From NCBI RefSeq assembly GCF_008831285.2, contig NC_045140.1, positions 14,156,233 through 14,220,232 of the forward strand: a stretch of 64,000 bases of DNA, written 5' to 3'. Positions 12,004 through 26,495 of this stretch are shown piece by piece. Position 1 is the first letter of the stretch. Each line of letters starts with the position of its first letter. This stretch comes from Nymphaea colorata. Lineage: Eukaryota > Streptophyta > Magnoliopsida > Nymphaeales > Nymphaeaceae. The position numbers were made by a program, and so were the translations under genes. The notes beneath the pieces are model-generated. The model was given only the letters and a program-made list of their open reading frames with translations, did not search any database and was not told the origin of the DNA.

Positions 12004-12384
12004 GATAAACTTGCTGCCCAAGCCCAAAAATGTATCTTCATTGGTTATCCCAAAAACCAACGAGGCTACAAATGTTTTGACCCCCTCACCCAGAAAGAGT
12101 ATGTCAGTGCGGACGTCACATTCTTTGAGTATCGTTCATATTACCCACAACCACCTACTTCTTGCTCTGAAAATCTCCATCAATGTCCTTTGCCAATCCC
12201 ACCTTTCCCACTTATGTCCCTTCCGAGTCCATCTCCACCCCAGAGTCATTTTTCAAATCCTCCTTTAGTCTACTCTCGTCGATAGGGTCTCTCACATGGC
12301 TCTCCTCCATCATCCTCTCCTGAGGTAAGTGTACCTGATTCCTCACCTCTGGTTATCTCTGACTCGCAGGATCTCCCTATTGCC

Positions 12385-13377
12385 TTGAGGAAGGGTAAAC
12401 GTCAGTGCACCATTCATCCCATTTCACAGTACGTGACTTCGGCATACGTAAGTGACAAAGTGCAACAATTCATTCATGCTTTATCTACTTATACTACTCC
12501 GACTTGTCATCAGCAAGCATTACTAGACCCTAATTGGCACCGGGCTATGGAAGAGGAAATACATACTTTACAGGAACGCCACACGTGGGACCTGGTTGAT
12601 CCACCTTCAGATTGTGATATTGTGGGCTCTAAATGGGTATTGACTGTAAAATACCATGCAGATGGAACCCTTGAACGCTATAAAGCTCCGCTGGTTGCAA
12701 AAGGATATATTCAGACGTATAGTATTGATTTCTTTGACACCTTCTCACCAGTTGCTCGGTTAGGGACCATTCGTCTCTTGATTTCTCTTACAATTCACTG
12801 TGACTGGCATATGCATCAATTGGATGTTAAAAATGTGTTCCTGTATGGCAATCTTGAGGAGACAGTTTATATGCAACAACCACCTGGCTTTGAGATTCAG
12901 GGGGAGTGTGGGAAGGTGTGCAAATTGAGAAAGGCCATATATGGACTGAAACAAAGTCCCTGTCTGTGGTTTCATAAACTATATGATATTGTCTCACAAA
13001 GTGGATTCCAGAGGTCACTTCTTGATCATTCAGTGTTTGTTAAGAAGGGAGCATTGGGAATGGTTATCTTGGCAATATATGTTGATGATATTATATTGAC
13101 GGGCAACTATAAACAAGGTATATCCGAGACCAAAGCATTTCTTCAAAAGCATTTTGTCACAAAAGACCTTGGACAGTTGAGATATTTTCTTCGGATAGAA
13201 GTGGCTCGTGGTAAGGAAGGAATGGTCCTCTCTCAAAGAAAATACATTTTAGACTTATTACAAGAAACAAGAATGTTGGGGGCAAAACCTGCCACCATTC
13301 CCATGCATCCACGATTGCATTTACAGATCTTTGATTGGAAAGCTTCTTTATGTGAGAGATACAAGACCGGATATTAG
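12385..13377 (+). pseudogene. Element A reverse transcriptase, truncated frame
   Basis: This 330-codon frame holds the copia RT: AMEEEIHTLQERHTWDLV at the start, LERYKAPLVAKGY, the QLDVKNVFLYGN motif, IYGLKQSP and the YVDD box at 13078-13089. The residue before PLVAKG is Pro where copia RTs normally have Arg (KARLVAKG). The frame ends early at 13377, where a deletion around 13300-13340 joins unrelated phases. Sequence for the RT-RNase H connection ([11 protein letters not shown]) follows in another frame, with a stop near 13441. The catalytic box is intact but the enzyme would be truncated. Confidence 0.92.
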
Positions 13378-13428
13378 CTTTGCTGTGGGAAAGCTGAGTC
13401 AGTTTATGGAGAAACCAAGGAAGGTTCA

Positions 13429-13988
13429 TTGGGAAGCTGCATAAATGATACTCAAATACTTAAAATCTTCTCCTGGCGAAGGACTACTATTCAAGAAAGA
13501 GAAAACATTAGATGTCCAAGCCGTGATGCAGACTACGCAGGATCTATTGAAGATAGAAAATCCACTACTGGGTTTTGCATTTTTGTAGGAGGAAATCTTA
13601 TGTCTTGGAGGAGCAAGAAACAAAATGTGGTCTCACGGTCTAGTGCAGAGTCAGAATATAGGGCTATGGCCAAACAACAGCAGAATTAACATGGGTTGAA
13701 TCAATGCTCGAAAGCCTAGACATTCCAGTTCAACTACCTATGACAATGTTTTGTGATAACAGTGCAGCCACTTATATTGCAAACAACCCGGTTTTCCATG
13801 AAATAACTAAGCACATTGAAGTAGACTGTCATTACATTCGTGATTTAGTTCAAGGAGGAGTGATCTCTACCACTCATGTGGTCTCTCAGGAACAAAATGC
13901 TGATATCTTTACTAAAGCTCTTGCAATTAGTGTGTTTTCAAAGTGTTGTAACAAGCTGAGCATGGTAGATATCTATGCTCCAGCTTGA
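13429..13988 (+). pseudogene. Element A RNase H, broken into two frames
   Basis: The first part, to TAA at 13687-13689, carries DADYAGS, STTGFCIF and SSAESEYRAMA, the RNase H catalytic region. A frame change follows, and 13704-13988 carries MFCDNSAATYIA, TKHIEVDCHYIRD and NADIFTKAL, the C-terminal part of copia RNase H. The stop at 13986-13988 falls just before the polypurine tract. Confidence 0.9.
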
Positions 13989-13995
13989 GGGGGAG
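13985..13995 (+). other. Polypurine tract of element A
   Basis: TTGAGGGGGAG directly precedes the 3' LTR. Confidence 0.9.
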
Positions 13996-14170
13996 TGTTG
14001 ACAATGAGGCAGGTTTTTGAATATTAAAAAACCTGACCCCTCTTTAATAATTTTAGATAACTTTCTGGTTTTCATTGTAATTATGTTGTTTACCCTAATT
14101 CTCCCTTAAGTATGGGTTAGGGTAAGAGATTGAATATAGAAATTACTTTTTTTCTTCTCTCACGTCAACA
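13996..14170 (+). repeat. 3' LTR of copia element A (175 bp)
   Basis: It matches 3622-3795 with about three substitutions and one indel. The right target duplication ATATG follows at 14171-14175. Confidence 0.95.
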
Positions 14171-15710
<1,540 letters not shown>

Positions 15711-18000
15711 GCACCAGCCACGCATTTTAACATGTGCTTCCAGTTTGAACATGCTCATGATGAATCAACTTTACAATAAAGCTGGGCATACAAGGAATCT
15801 TTCCCGAACTAGACTTTACTTGGGATAAAACAAGAGTGGAACCAAGTGCTCATCTTGCTTGCAGGAAACAAACACACCAACTTTCCAAATTAATTTGGAG
15901 CTAAGATTTAAAGCCTAAATAGGATTCACAGCTAAACAAGAGTTCACTTCTTTCACTATCAGGTTGTTCATTTTAAAACGAGTAGGATTCCAAATTTTAA
16001 GTGGTTTTTCTCATCAGTGAAATTGCCGTGAGATTTCAGTTTTAGCTGAGCCTTTGCAAATTCTATCTTGTTGCCTTCACTGACTATCTGTCTGATATGT
16101 TTTATAGACTGATGATTTGGAGCTCGTCCAGTAGCTTCTTTGGTTAGATTGTAATAGTAATGACCGAACTACGATAAATGAAACAAGAACAAAAGCAAGA
16201 AATTGGCAGCAAAACCAAAAGAGAAGAAAATTGTGCACACTGTTGTAATCTTTTTGTTTAAGAGGGGCACACTGTGAGCCCCAAAGATAAAAATGGTAGG
16301 CGCATTTTACTTTTCCATGGGTATAAAAACACATGCACACATCATATTTTTATATTTCTTACTTTTTAAAAAACATTGCCCTAATTGGCCAAGTAACATA
16401 ATAACCTTATGAAGAATGGATATTTACATAAGTGTACACATGTAGGACTAGATTGGATACAAAATAATCAAAACAACAATATACAAAGAATGTGAACATG
16501 TGTTGACATTGTGATACACCTTCTAGAAAAGCACCCCATCCTAAGATCAAAATGGCCCTAGTACCATGTGAGCTCCAAATATGTTGACAGCAAGGAAATG
16601 AGAGAAGAGGAAAGAGATGCCAAAATATATTCAAATGAAAGCAATGGTGCTCTGTTTCATTGCTTATATAAAAAGAGCAACGTAGTAATTGACCAATTAC
16701 AGTAATGCCCTTATGATGAAAGAGTACTTACATAATGTGTATACATGTAATACGTGGTTGGGATTGGATTCAAACCAAAATCTCAAAAATAAAAGACAAA
16801 CAATATACACAAACTAATATACATGTCTCCTAACAAAGTGAACCTAACTCGGCCATGCACAAGCTGTTAATATGTCTATTTGTTGTTTTGCCATCACCTG
16901 ACTGGATATCCGTACAATAAAAGTAGACATTGAGAAATAAGAAATAGAACACTGTAGTCACTGCCACTATTATCTATTGAAGAACTAAATTGGCATAGAA
17001 AGCAATCCTTTTAGGAGTAGTAAATAAGTAATATCACATTATCAACAACAATAACTTGTTGACATTTTACTATTTGTTTGTCCATCACTTGACTGGACAC
17101 CAAATGCAACAAGGGTAGACATTAAGAAACAACAAATATAACATTGTAGTTACTACAAGTGTTCTCTATGGAGTTAGATACTGACAGAAAAAGCACTTAT
17201 TATTTAATACTAAATCAGTTAGATCACATGTCAAAAAATAACTTGCTGAAATTTTGAACAGGAAAAATAAAAACGGAACCTTAGGTTGCAGACCATATTA
17301 TTATGTTTAGAACTAAGCAGAGGATATAAAAGAAAACAAGGTAATGGGGCACGAATTGGAACAATCACCTTTTGAGCCAAACAATTGTGCTGATAGCATG
17401 ATGGTCTAGGAGTTCAGCAAGTGCATAGAGCTGAATAGCAAACAACTACTAGTGCACTCAGGTAAGCATTGAGAATGATGGAAGATAAATCAAAAGAGTC
17501 AAGACACAATAACCCTAATACCCAAGAGTAACAAGGTGACTGTAAACAATGAAAAGGCTCTTACGTAATAGAAAAATATATAACCCCAACTAAAGAAAAA
17601 GCATGGTGACATTTGCATTAAACGAAATGGTAAATATCTAAGACCATCATTCTTAAAGTGTGTGCAGATGACACATATACGGGAATAACTTGCACATACT
17701 TCAGAAAAATTGGCAGCACAAATTCACACAGTCACATCTCCAAAAGTTAAGGGATTACTTGGGCAGTGTATGTTATAAACCAAGATAGACATAATATGTT
17801 GTCCCCAGGTCTCATCATTTGGAGACCTTCTTGACCTTTCGCTCCTGGAAAATCTTAGTAGCAAAAAGAAGTATTACCTAATACCTGTCCTTTGCAAAAC
17901 TAGAAACATGTGTGAGTGAATAAGAATTGATCTTCAAACTTATGCATGATCTCATATGTATGGTATACCACTATTGTTACCATATAAATAGTGTATAACA
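15711..18000. other. Intergenic DNA, nothing recognised
   Basis: The sequence is AT-rich with scattered short frames and no motif, splice-linked exon or repeat boundary that I can support. Phrases such as TTGTTGACATTTTACTATTTG recur loosely around 16860-17110, which hints at an old internal duplication. Confidence 0.5.
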
Positions 18001-18232
18001 TTAACTGTATTATGGGCTTATCATAATAACGTATATAGCCTAATATATCATGTACAACTAGTGTAATCTGTTATAGTCTATGGTGCCTATTTCTATTGGG
18101 TTGATGCCAATAGAGATAAGCACGATTACATGGCTGTACGTAATCAATATACACATATATGTATATATGCACTATATACTATTACATACAGTTAGGGTAC
18201 CTATACAGATACTGTACATTAATGACCTTATG

Positions 18233-18286
<54 letters not shown>

Positions 18287-18770
18287 CATATGGTCATTAA
18301 TGTACAGTATGGGTTGTTGTTACATATTGTAACCCAAATGATAGGTACAAACAATGACCATGTTAATCTTTATGGTATCATAGTACAACTTTCCCATAAG
18401 CTCATGATATACAGGTAACAATGGCTGATGATATTGCATAAAATCCCATTGTAGTAACATATATTGTTTGTGCTAAGGGCACTACTGGTAATATGAACAC
18501 TCATGTCATACAAAGGGTTATAGGTAACTTCTTATAATGGTAAGGTCATATGGTAAGGTATAGTTAAACAAGGTAACTGTTATTGTATGATATATTGTTA
18601 TATTGGACGTACATATAATACTGTTATTATATACGTACATATAATAGTTATTATGCACTACATGTATAGTGCATATGGCCATTTATAATGGTCCAGTAGT
18701 GCCCCTATACATTAATAACACTGCTACTAATATAATATATGTTACATATATTTTAATTATGAAACCTTAG
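18000..18770. repeat. Alternating AT-rich island with a long palindrome
   Basis: The composition is dominated by TA, CA, TG and GTA steps with few A or T homopolymers. It contains the 102-bp palindrome at 18209-18310 described separately. There is no coding signal; the open frame at 18080-18418 crosses the palindrome and is not credible. Confidence 0.7.
18209..18310. repeat. 102-bp near-perfect palindrome centred on (TA)n
   Basis: The left arm starts ATACTGTACATTAATGACC and the right arm ends GGTCATTAATGTACAGTAT. The non-repeat arms are 32 bp each and pair with one mismatch, and the centre is a (TA)n run. It could extrude as a cruciform. Confidence 0.9.
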
Positions 18771-18774
18771 GGTT

Positions 18775-18800
18775 GAGGCGCACACGTCCCTGTGCGCCTC
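18775..18800. repeat. 10-bp stem inverted repeat
   Basis: GAGGCGCACA and TGTGCGCCTC flank a 6-base loop. The GC-rich stem is conspicuous in AT-rich surroundings and may mark an end or internal hairpin of a small mobile element. Confidence 0.7.
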
Positions 18801-19630
18801 ATTTGGTAGAAGCGTACGCCTCATGGACAGTTTAGTTTTTTTAATTAAAAAAATAAATTAAATAAAAATAGTCAAACTTCACACATATCCCCTAATCAAC
18901 CACGTTTGTATCCCTAAATCACCTATTTTCAATCCAAATCACCTGTGAAATTCAACCACCGTTGCTGCACACTGTGGAATTGCTAGAGGCTGGAGGCTGG
19001 AACTGCGGCTGGTGGAAGTTTGGAGCCATCGCCCAACGTAGAAATCCTTTGCAACTGTAAGTTTCTTTGAATCTCTTTCTCTCCATGGATGATATGTTCC
19101 TCTTTGAGTCTCTTTCTCTCCATGGCTGGCGCTGACCATGGCCACCCTCTCGCTGCCTTAGCTCTCTGGCGGCTAGAGACGCCGTCTGTCGGCATATGTT
19201 GCTGAGTGCAAACGGTGAAGAAATTTAACAACGAAAAGAAAATCTATTTTCCGCCAAACAGCCCCTGCCTTATGGCTTTGTTGCAAAATGGTATCTGAAT
19301 TTGTGTGGTTTGCAAATTATTACCGATCTTCATATCTTGGGTGTATTTCCTTCTTCTTTAATCGAGCTCCATCTTTCCTATATGCGTCGCCCCATTTCCT
19401 GTACACGTCGCCAAGCATTGGTGGTATTTAAGGGTTTGCATTCGTTGTGTGTTGTTCTTTATTGATATGCTTAGTATTGTAGTTTTATAAATATTATATA
19501 ATTCACAAATTTGTCCGTGAAGCTTACGCTTCAATTAACACCTCGCCTTGTCTCATGAGAGGCTCAACTCCTTGCGTCGATTTCTGGACTTTTACAGCAT
19601 TGCTCAAAACAACAGTGCTAGGTCTGGTAT
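18801..19630. other. Intergenic DNA of mixed composition, no gene recognised
   Basis: The segment is less AT-rich than its neighbours. It repeats the words GAGTCTCTTTCTCTCCATGG / GAATCTCTTTCTCTCCATGG twice near 19057-19123 (a tandem duplication of about 45 bp). GAAGCTTACGCTTC and TCTCATGAGA occur near 19518-19560. No supported exon was found. Confidence 0.5.
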
Positions 19631-19634
19631 GTAC

Positions 19635-19699
<65 letters not shown>

Positions 19700-21790
19700 C
19701 CCCTATACCGTAACATAATATGGTTATATTTAGGTCCTACCATACAATATGCACCAATAATGTTCATGAACGTATGTGCCGTAAATAACTAACCGGTTAC
19801 ATATATATACTTAGTAGTGTAACCGATGGACTAGAAAACGTACTATACATGTACTCTATCATATTATTAACAAGGATACTGACATATATATATATATATA
19901 TATATATATAGTTCATATGATCTTTACACTGATAGGTTCTCTGAGGATACAGACACAGTATAAGCTTACACTACCCTCTAATCATAATCTGTCAACCTCA
20001 TTGGGGATTGATCACAAACTATACCTTTCATCCTTCGCAATGTTTATTTTTCCAGACTAATTATTGTATTATATACATATAATATATTACATGTATAGTA
20101 ATACGCATTATAACATGTATAGTATTATGTACATGTATACAACACATAGTAAGAGAATATTTAAAAAATACATTATATAACATATGTATTATATAATGTG
20201 TACATATAAATGTGCATACATATTTCGACAATATATATATATATCGTAACGCATTTATCATGTATATATATATAAGATAATGTATATAATATAACATGTG
20301 CATACATATATGTATACATGTACATTTACATGTTACATATATTATACATGCATAATGAAGGTAACATATTTCAATATATACATACTAATGTAATATATAT
20401 GTGATACATGTATCTAGTATTGATGTACTACATTATAATATAAATAGTAGGGATGACTATAGTACGATAAGGACTTCACCATATAATGGGTATATGCCTA
20501 AGACCTATGCCTGTAAATATATACCGTTATATATATTTACTAAACACCTACGATATGGTATGAAGAAGCATAAGATTATATGTATATAAAATGTTATTAC
20601 TATTACCAAAACATATGTACACAGGGTAATATAATAATAGTACACTGCATGGTAAGGTAATTACAACCTTAATATATACCCATGTTAGTGCACAATGAGC
20701 TACTTCTAGGCATAACATATTATAACATGCATGTTATAATCCAGTAACATACGGTCCTCACTTATGAACTACAGTGTATGAGTTCACCTTTGTATTATAG
20801 TACTATTCTGGTATAAATGGTAAGGATAAGTTGTACGTTATAGGATATATATGTGATAACTATGATGTACAACATGTACATTAATTCACATTGCCCTTGT
20901 ATACTTATAGTATATGTTTGTTATAACATATACTATAACTATTAAGGCATTGAGTATGCCCATAATATATAGTACTATATTATAACATAATATACCTATG
21001 ATGCTTTGTTATATATACAAATAACACTATGCAATACCCATATACAGCTATTATAGTGTATATTTATACAGAGGTACTGGCCATAACAGGGGGGTCTATG
21101 TGCCCCTATATTATACATCATAGCACTGTGTGCAGTACTGTACATTGTACTACATATAATCCTTCTTGGTTTAGGGTAATCACACCTATACATGTATTTG
21201 TCAGCTAATATGTGGCTGTAAAGTATACGGTCAACTATATAATAACATTATAGAGGTGATATACCCTTTGTTTGTCACAGTAACTACACAACCACTTGTA
21301 GAGTCAGACCCTATAAGTGGCTAATAACACCACTTACAGTACTGCACATAGCTTACATTATAGTGGGGGTTATATGCTTGTCCCAATATGTATTATCAAC
21401 TAGTGTAGATGGTTATAGGCAATGACAGCCATATATTATATATATAGCTGGACAATATAGGCTATAAAGAATAATATTTATGTATATGTGGACAATATGA
21501 TAGAACATGTATGGGCTAATGGTTACCTCATACATTGGGCTATTACCACACTAACGGTATTGATAAGTATGTACATTATAGTAGAGTAGATTATATGTAC
21601 GAGTAAACTATTCTACTATATACATATATTATGATAGTGTAATCTGCCCAACTGTTTACAAGGTTATGTGCATCTAATAGTATATGTTCCCAGTATATTC
21701 GGTCAGACCCGTATACAGGCACTACGTGCCATGGTTATGACTGTGTATATATATTACACTATTATGTTGGTCCCTATACACAATAGTAAC
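19631..21790. repeat. Long alternating purine-pyrimidine AT-rich island
   Basis: (TA)n runs lie at about 19636-19695 and 19884-19911. The rest is a non-periodic mosaic of TATA, GTAC, CATA and TGTA words with few homopolymer runs. It resembles an old expanded and mutated dinucleotide tract. Short open frames here are chance. Confidence 0.65.
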
Positions 21791-21894
21791 CATGTACATA
21801 GTTAAAAGCGGCTATCAGGTAGTCACTAGCCCCGCCTTCGGCATCCCCCTCCATGCGGTGAAGGTAACGACTTCAGGCATGGCCAGCTCCCAGT

Positions 21895-22170
21895 GTGAAG
21901 GGCGGTGTGTACAAGCTATGTCACACAGACTCTTCAAAAAAGGGGCCACACCCTTGTCGACACGACGCTGGTGCTGGTGCAGCTCCGACACGCACCACAA
22001 CCACATCCTTTTTTATGCAAGTTCAAAATATTTTTCACTTTTTTTTCTTCCCCTGTCCCTTTCTTTCTTTGTGTATAGTAATAAAAGTAAAAAGAAAGTA
22101 TGGATTAAGCTAAGAAACAAGCTACAATTATATATATTATGAATACATACATCTATATATATATACACCC
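21895..22170. repeat. Diverged copy of the 25.4/26.0-kb repeat
   Basis: The stretch starting GCTATGTCACACAGACTC, with CACGACGCTGGTGCTGGTGCAGCTCC downstream in two pieces and ending near AAGAAACAAGCTACAATTATATA, is clearly related to 25500-25740 and 26081-26310, with more differences than those two have from each other. Confidence 0.8.
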
Positions 22171-23107
22171 TCGCCGCACCCTCGCACCCAAATTTTTTGG
22201 GATACATCGCACCGACACTCGCATCCACACCCGCACCGTTACCCCGCACTCATGTGACATGGTGTACAGGGCCCCGGGAATGAATTCACTGCTGTATGGC
22301 TGACCAGCGATTATAGCTTCATGCTGGCAAGTCCCCATTCATAATTGGGCGCGGGATAATGGAAATCATAAAAATAATGTCGGGCCTTGCACATTTACTA
22401 TAAGTTAACACTCACACAATTAGTCAAGAACAGGTTCCTCCCTTATGTTTCTAAACAAATTTCTTCTCAAGGATTCGTTATAATTTGATTTACATAACTA
22501 AATGAAAAAGGCTTTTGATTAAATAACAAAACCATCTCCTTATCCGGAGTACATCGCTAGCCTAAACCTAAACCAAAGGTTGACACACAATGGAAAGATA
22601 ATATGTATAAGCAAAAGAATAGCTAGATACTGACAAATTAGTGATATAGTCTTCCTCCCGCAAGGTTTTCACAATCTCATTCCAAAATGAAGCAAACTTG
22701 GCAGCATATGCCTTGTCTCTCAGAATATAGTCCTACACCAAATATCATTAGCCATTAACTATAAAATTGAAACTAGAATGAAAAGAAGAATGAATCACCT
22801 GAAAATATGCAGATTTAAAGAATCACATTCCATCGTCCATTGATGTTCCATTCAGATACATCATTTATAATAATGCAAGGATAAATAAAAATCCTACTGC
22901 ATGGAATATGTGCATGTGATGAAACCAACACATATACAAATCACAGTAAACAACATGCATATTCAGATACATGAATCAAAATTGATGCAACTGTAAAGCC
23001 TGAGGTGGCCATTGTGTACAAACGGCTACTAGATACTGTGTCACAGATCACAAGCCTTCCAGTTAAAATGATATACAGCCAAACACATTAGGTGGAATCC
23101 AGGCAGT
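22171..23107. other. Intergenic DNA, nothing recognised
   Basis: A short stretch at about 22165-22250 repeats CGCACC and CCGCACC words. The remainder is AT-rich with no coding or RNA signal that I can support. Confidence 0.5.
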
Positions 23108-23842
23108 AGACTATGTGATTTTAGGTGCTACAGAAAACACAAAAGAGAGGTCATGATTCAAATGTTAAAAACTTAAAATCATCAAGAAACATTCATTTCT
23201 GCCTGGACGGCATAACACATATCCGAATTGTAGACCACATGCATCAAACACAAACAATTCTACAACTGAAAGATATAAACCCAGAGAATAGTAGATGACA
23301 GATAAATCATAAAAAAGGAAGAGGGTAAGGTAAAGTTGCTTGTCTTCAGTTAGGTGAGACTCGATTTTCCTGAAATCAGATTCAAGTAGTGACTCTGATC
23401 CAATCAGGTGACAAATAATTCACCAAAAATTCATAGAGAGAAACTCAACGCATGTGCCCAACACTTACAATACATAAACACCTGAAAGGGCATGTTTAAC
23501 ACCCGTACAACCTTAATAAGGTAAATATCATATTAGTATTTCATAGATGCAAGCATGGCCTAATTAGATTTCAAGGTGGGTCCACACATGATATCCTGAA
23601 AGACATGGACAGTTTAAAATGAAAAAAAGAGAACCTGCAGCCAAAAAATCCGACTCTACTCTGAATTTATGTAAGTACAATATGTAATCATCTTTTCCAT
23701 ATTTCGCAAATCCAAGATCCATTCCAAAGCTCACCTGTATATTTCTCTACCAACTCATGTTACACATGTGTGGATGGGGCCACCAGTCTAGAGCATTGTC
23801 AAGATAATTGGGTGCGGGTACAGTCAGTGCATATATGTATGT
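23108..23842. repeat. Direct duplication, copy 1 (about 735 bp)
   Basis: It starts with GACTATGTGATTTTAGGTGC and ends with GCGGGTACAGTCAGTGCATA. It matches 24657-25396 in the same orientation with scattered substitutions and small indels. Confidence 0.9.
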
Positions 23843-24656
23843 ATATGCACATTCTGAGGGTGTGTTTGCATGGTCGAGAATAATATCAGCAATATATACA
23901 TTTCATTTCCACTTTGACTTAATTTAGCAAAATATGTAAAAGATGAACATGTTAAAAAACAAAAAGTGTATATTTAGAAGAAAAATTAAAAAATATGTAT
24001 TAAAAGATTTTGTTTGGCTGCTCATTAAGTAGTGGATATCTTAAGTTTGTGAGTTACAAAAGCAAAAAATGTCTTCATAAAACTCAGGCATTTGAAAAAG
24101 CTTGACACACAACTGAGCCTAGTTTGTTTAAAATCAATTTCCGCTAAATTTTATACCCAAGTTCAGCTAAAACATATTAGGTGGAAAACAACCGCTTAGT
24201 TTGATATCTGATCTGAAAAGAAAAGCACTTTTGTGTGTACAAAAATACTGCTCAGTGGATTCAAATATTGAACCATTGAAACGTGTGCTGAAACAGTCAA
24301 TGCACTATACAAAAGTGCATGTGTAAAAACATATGAGACTATGAGTAGTCCTCTAAATTAGTTAAAGAGTCAAAGTCCATGGTTCCATTTGTGTTTACCT
24401 AGCCCGTATGTTCTTTTTTTGTGTGTTTATGCATTAGGTTTTGTATTGTAAATGGCTTCATTAGTGAGGGCAGTCTGGTCTTTTATTGTTTATTCAGTGA
24501 ACAAGTTAGCATCACAACCCTCATATTGAAGTTCTGTTCTAAGCAGCAAGATGTTAAGTGCTGCTGTTCATGTACTGAAGACCAGATGCGAATAACAGCA
24601 CACTTGGTCATTTTCTTAATTTGGTTTTGCAATATTCATCATATTGCTGGGAAGTG

Positions 24657-25396
24657 GACTATGTGATTTTAGGTGCTACAGAAAACACAAAAGAGAGGTC
24701 ATGGTTCAAATGTTAAAGACTTAAAATCATCAAGAAACTTTCATTTCTGCCTGGACAGCATAACACACATCAGAATTGTAGACCACATGCATCAAACACA
24801 AGCAATTCTACAACTGAAAGATATAAACCCACAGAATAGTAGATGATAGATAAATCATAAAAAAAGAAGAGGGTAAGGTAAAGTTCCTTGTCTTCAGTTA
24901 GGTGAGACTCGATTTTCCTGAAATCAGATTCAGGTAATGACTCTGATCCAATCAGGCGACAAATAATTCACCAAAAATTCATAGAGAGAAACTCAAACAC
25001 ATGTGCCCAACACTTACAATACATAAACACATGAAAGGGCATGTTTAACACCCGTACAACCTTAATAAGGTAGATATCATATTTGTATTTCATAGACGCA
25101 AGCATGGCCTATATTTAATTAAATTTCAAGGTGGGTCCACACATGATATCCTGAAAGACATGGACAGTTTAAAATGAAAAAAAGAGAACCTGCACCCAGA
25201 AATCCGACTCTACTCTGAATTTATGTAAGTATAATATGTAATCATCTTTTCCATATTTCGCAAATCCAAGATCCATTCCAGAGCTCACCTATATATTTCC
25301 CTACCAACTCATGTTACACATGTGCGGATGGGGCCACCAATCCAGAGCATTGTCAATAGAATTGGGTGCGGGTACAAGTCAGTGCATATATGTATG
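24657..25396. repeat. Direct duplication, copy 2 (about 740 bp)
   Basis: Second copy of 23108-23842. Roughly 815 bp separate the copies, and that spacer starts with the second copy of the dispersed repeat also found at 224-416. Confidence 0.9.
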
Positions 25397-25405
25397 TATG
25401 TATAT

Positions 25406-25715
25406 ATATCCTATTATACTCCCATTTATATATAGGCTTATAGTTTACCTCACAGCTATGTGAGGAAGGAAATTTTATTTTCAAAAGAGAGATTAATTAG
25501 ATGCTATGTGACACAGACTCTTCAAAAAAGAGGCCGCACCCATGTGTCAACACGACGCTGGTGCTAGTCCTGGTGCAGCTCCAATACGCACCCCAACCAT
25601 GTCCCTTCTTATGCAAGTTCAAAATATTTTTCATTTTTTTTCGTCTCCATGTTTCTTTCTTTATGTATAGTAATAAAAGTAAAAAGAAAAGACAGATTAA
25701 GCTAAGAAACAATAT

Positions 25716-25755
<40 letters not shown>

Positions 25756-25905
25756 AATATATTATATATATACAATTATACACCCTCGCCGCACCCTTGC
25801 CGATTAACATGTATTCTCTTTTAATTGTATTTAGCCACACAGATATATGGGGAAAAGAAATTTAAGTTTCCAAAACAGAAATTATTTATGTAGTCTAAGG
25901 CTCTC
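25406..25905. repeat. Tandem duplication, copy 1 (about 500 bp)
   Basis: It begins CCTATTATACTCCCATTTAT and ends GTCTAAGGCTCTC. It is nearly identical to 25988-26495 except for (TA)n length. A (TA)n run at about 25914-25990 separates the copies. Confidence 0.93.
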
Positions 25906-25909
25906 TATG

Positions 25910-25987
<78 letters not shown>

Positions 25988-25992
<5 letters not shown>

Positions 25993-26495
25993 TATTATAC
26001 TCCCATTTATATATAGGCTTATAGTTTACCTCACAGCTATGTGAGGAAGGAAATTTTATTTTCAAAAGAGAGATTAATTAGATGCTATGTGACACAGACT
26101 CTTCAAAAAAGAGGCCGCACCCATGTGTCAACACGACGCTGGTGCTAGTCCTGGTGCAGCTCCAATACGCACCCCAACCACGTCCTTTCTTATGCAAGTT
26201 CAAAATATTTTTCATTTTTTTTCGTCTCCATGTTTCTTTCTTTATGTATAGTAATAAAAGTAAAAAGAAAAGACAGATTAAGCTAAGAAACAATATAAAA
26301 TTATATATATATATATAATAAATATATTATATATATATATATAATAAATATATTATATATATACAATTATACACCCTCGCCGCACCCTTGCCGATTAACA
26401 TGTATTCTCTTTTAATTGTATTTAGCCACACAGATATGTGGGGAAAAGAAATTTAAGTTTCCAAAACAGAAATTATTTACGTAGTCTAAGGCTCT
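25988..26495. repeat. Tandem duplication, copy 2 (about 500 bp)
   Basis: Second copy of 25406-25905. Internal (TA)n/AATAAATATATT sequence is itself duplicated at about 26305-26365. No gene: the short frames in both copies encode the same low-complexity peptides and lack start context or splice links. Confidence 0.93.

Larger units (their letters stand above)
3622..14170 (+). mobile_element. Ty1/copia LTR retrotransposon A, decayed, split by element B
   Basis: The element is bounded by short direct LTRs that begin TG and end CA and is flanked by the 5-bp target duplication ATATG (3617-3621 and 14171-14175). An initiator tRNA-Met primer site follows the 5' LTR and a purine tract precedes the 3' LTR. 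Removing element B and one copy of its target duplication leaves about 5.17 kb, normal for plant copia elements. Gag, protease, integrase, reverse transcriptase and RNase H are in copia order but carry frameshifts, stops and a damaged protease motif. The LTRs differ by about three substitutions and one indel over 174 bp. It cannot be autonomous now. Confidence 0.95.
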
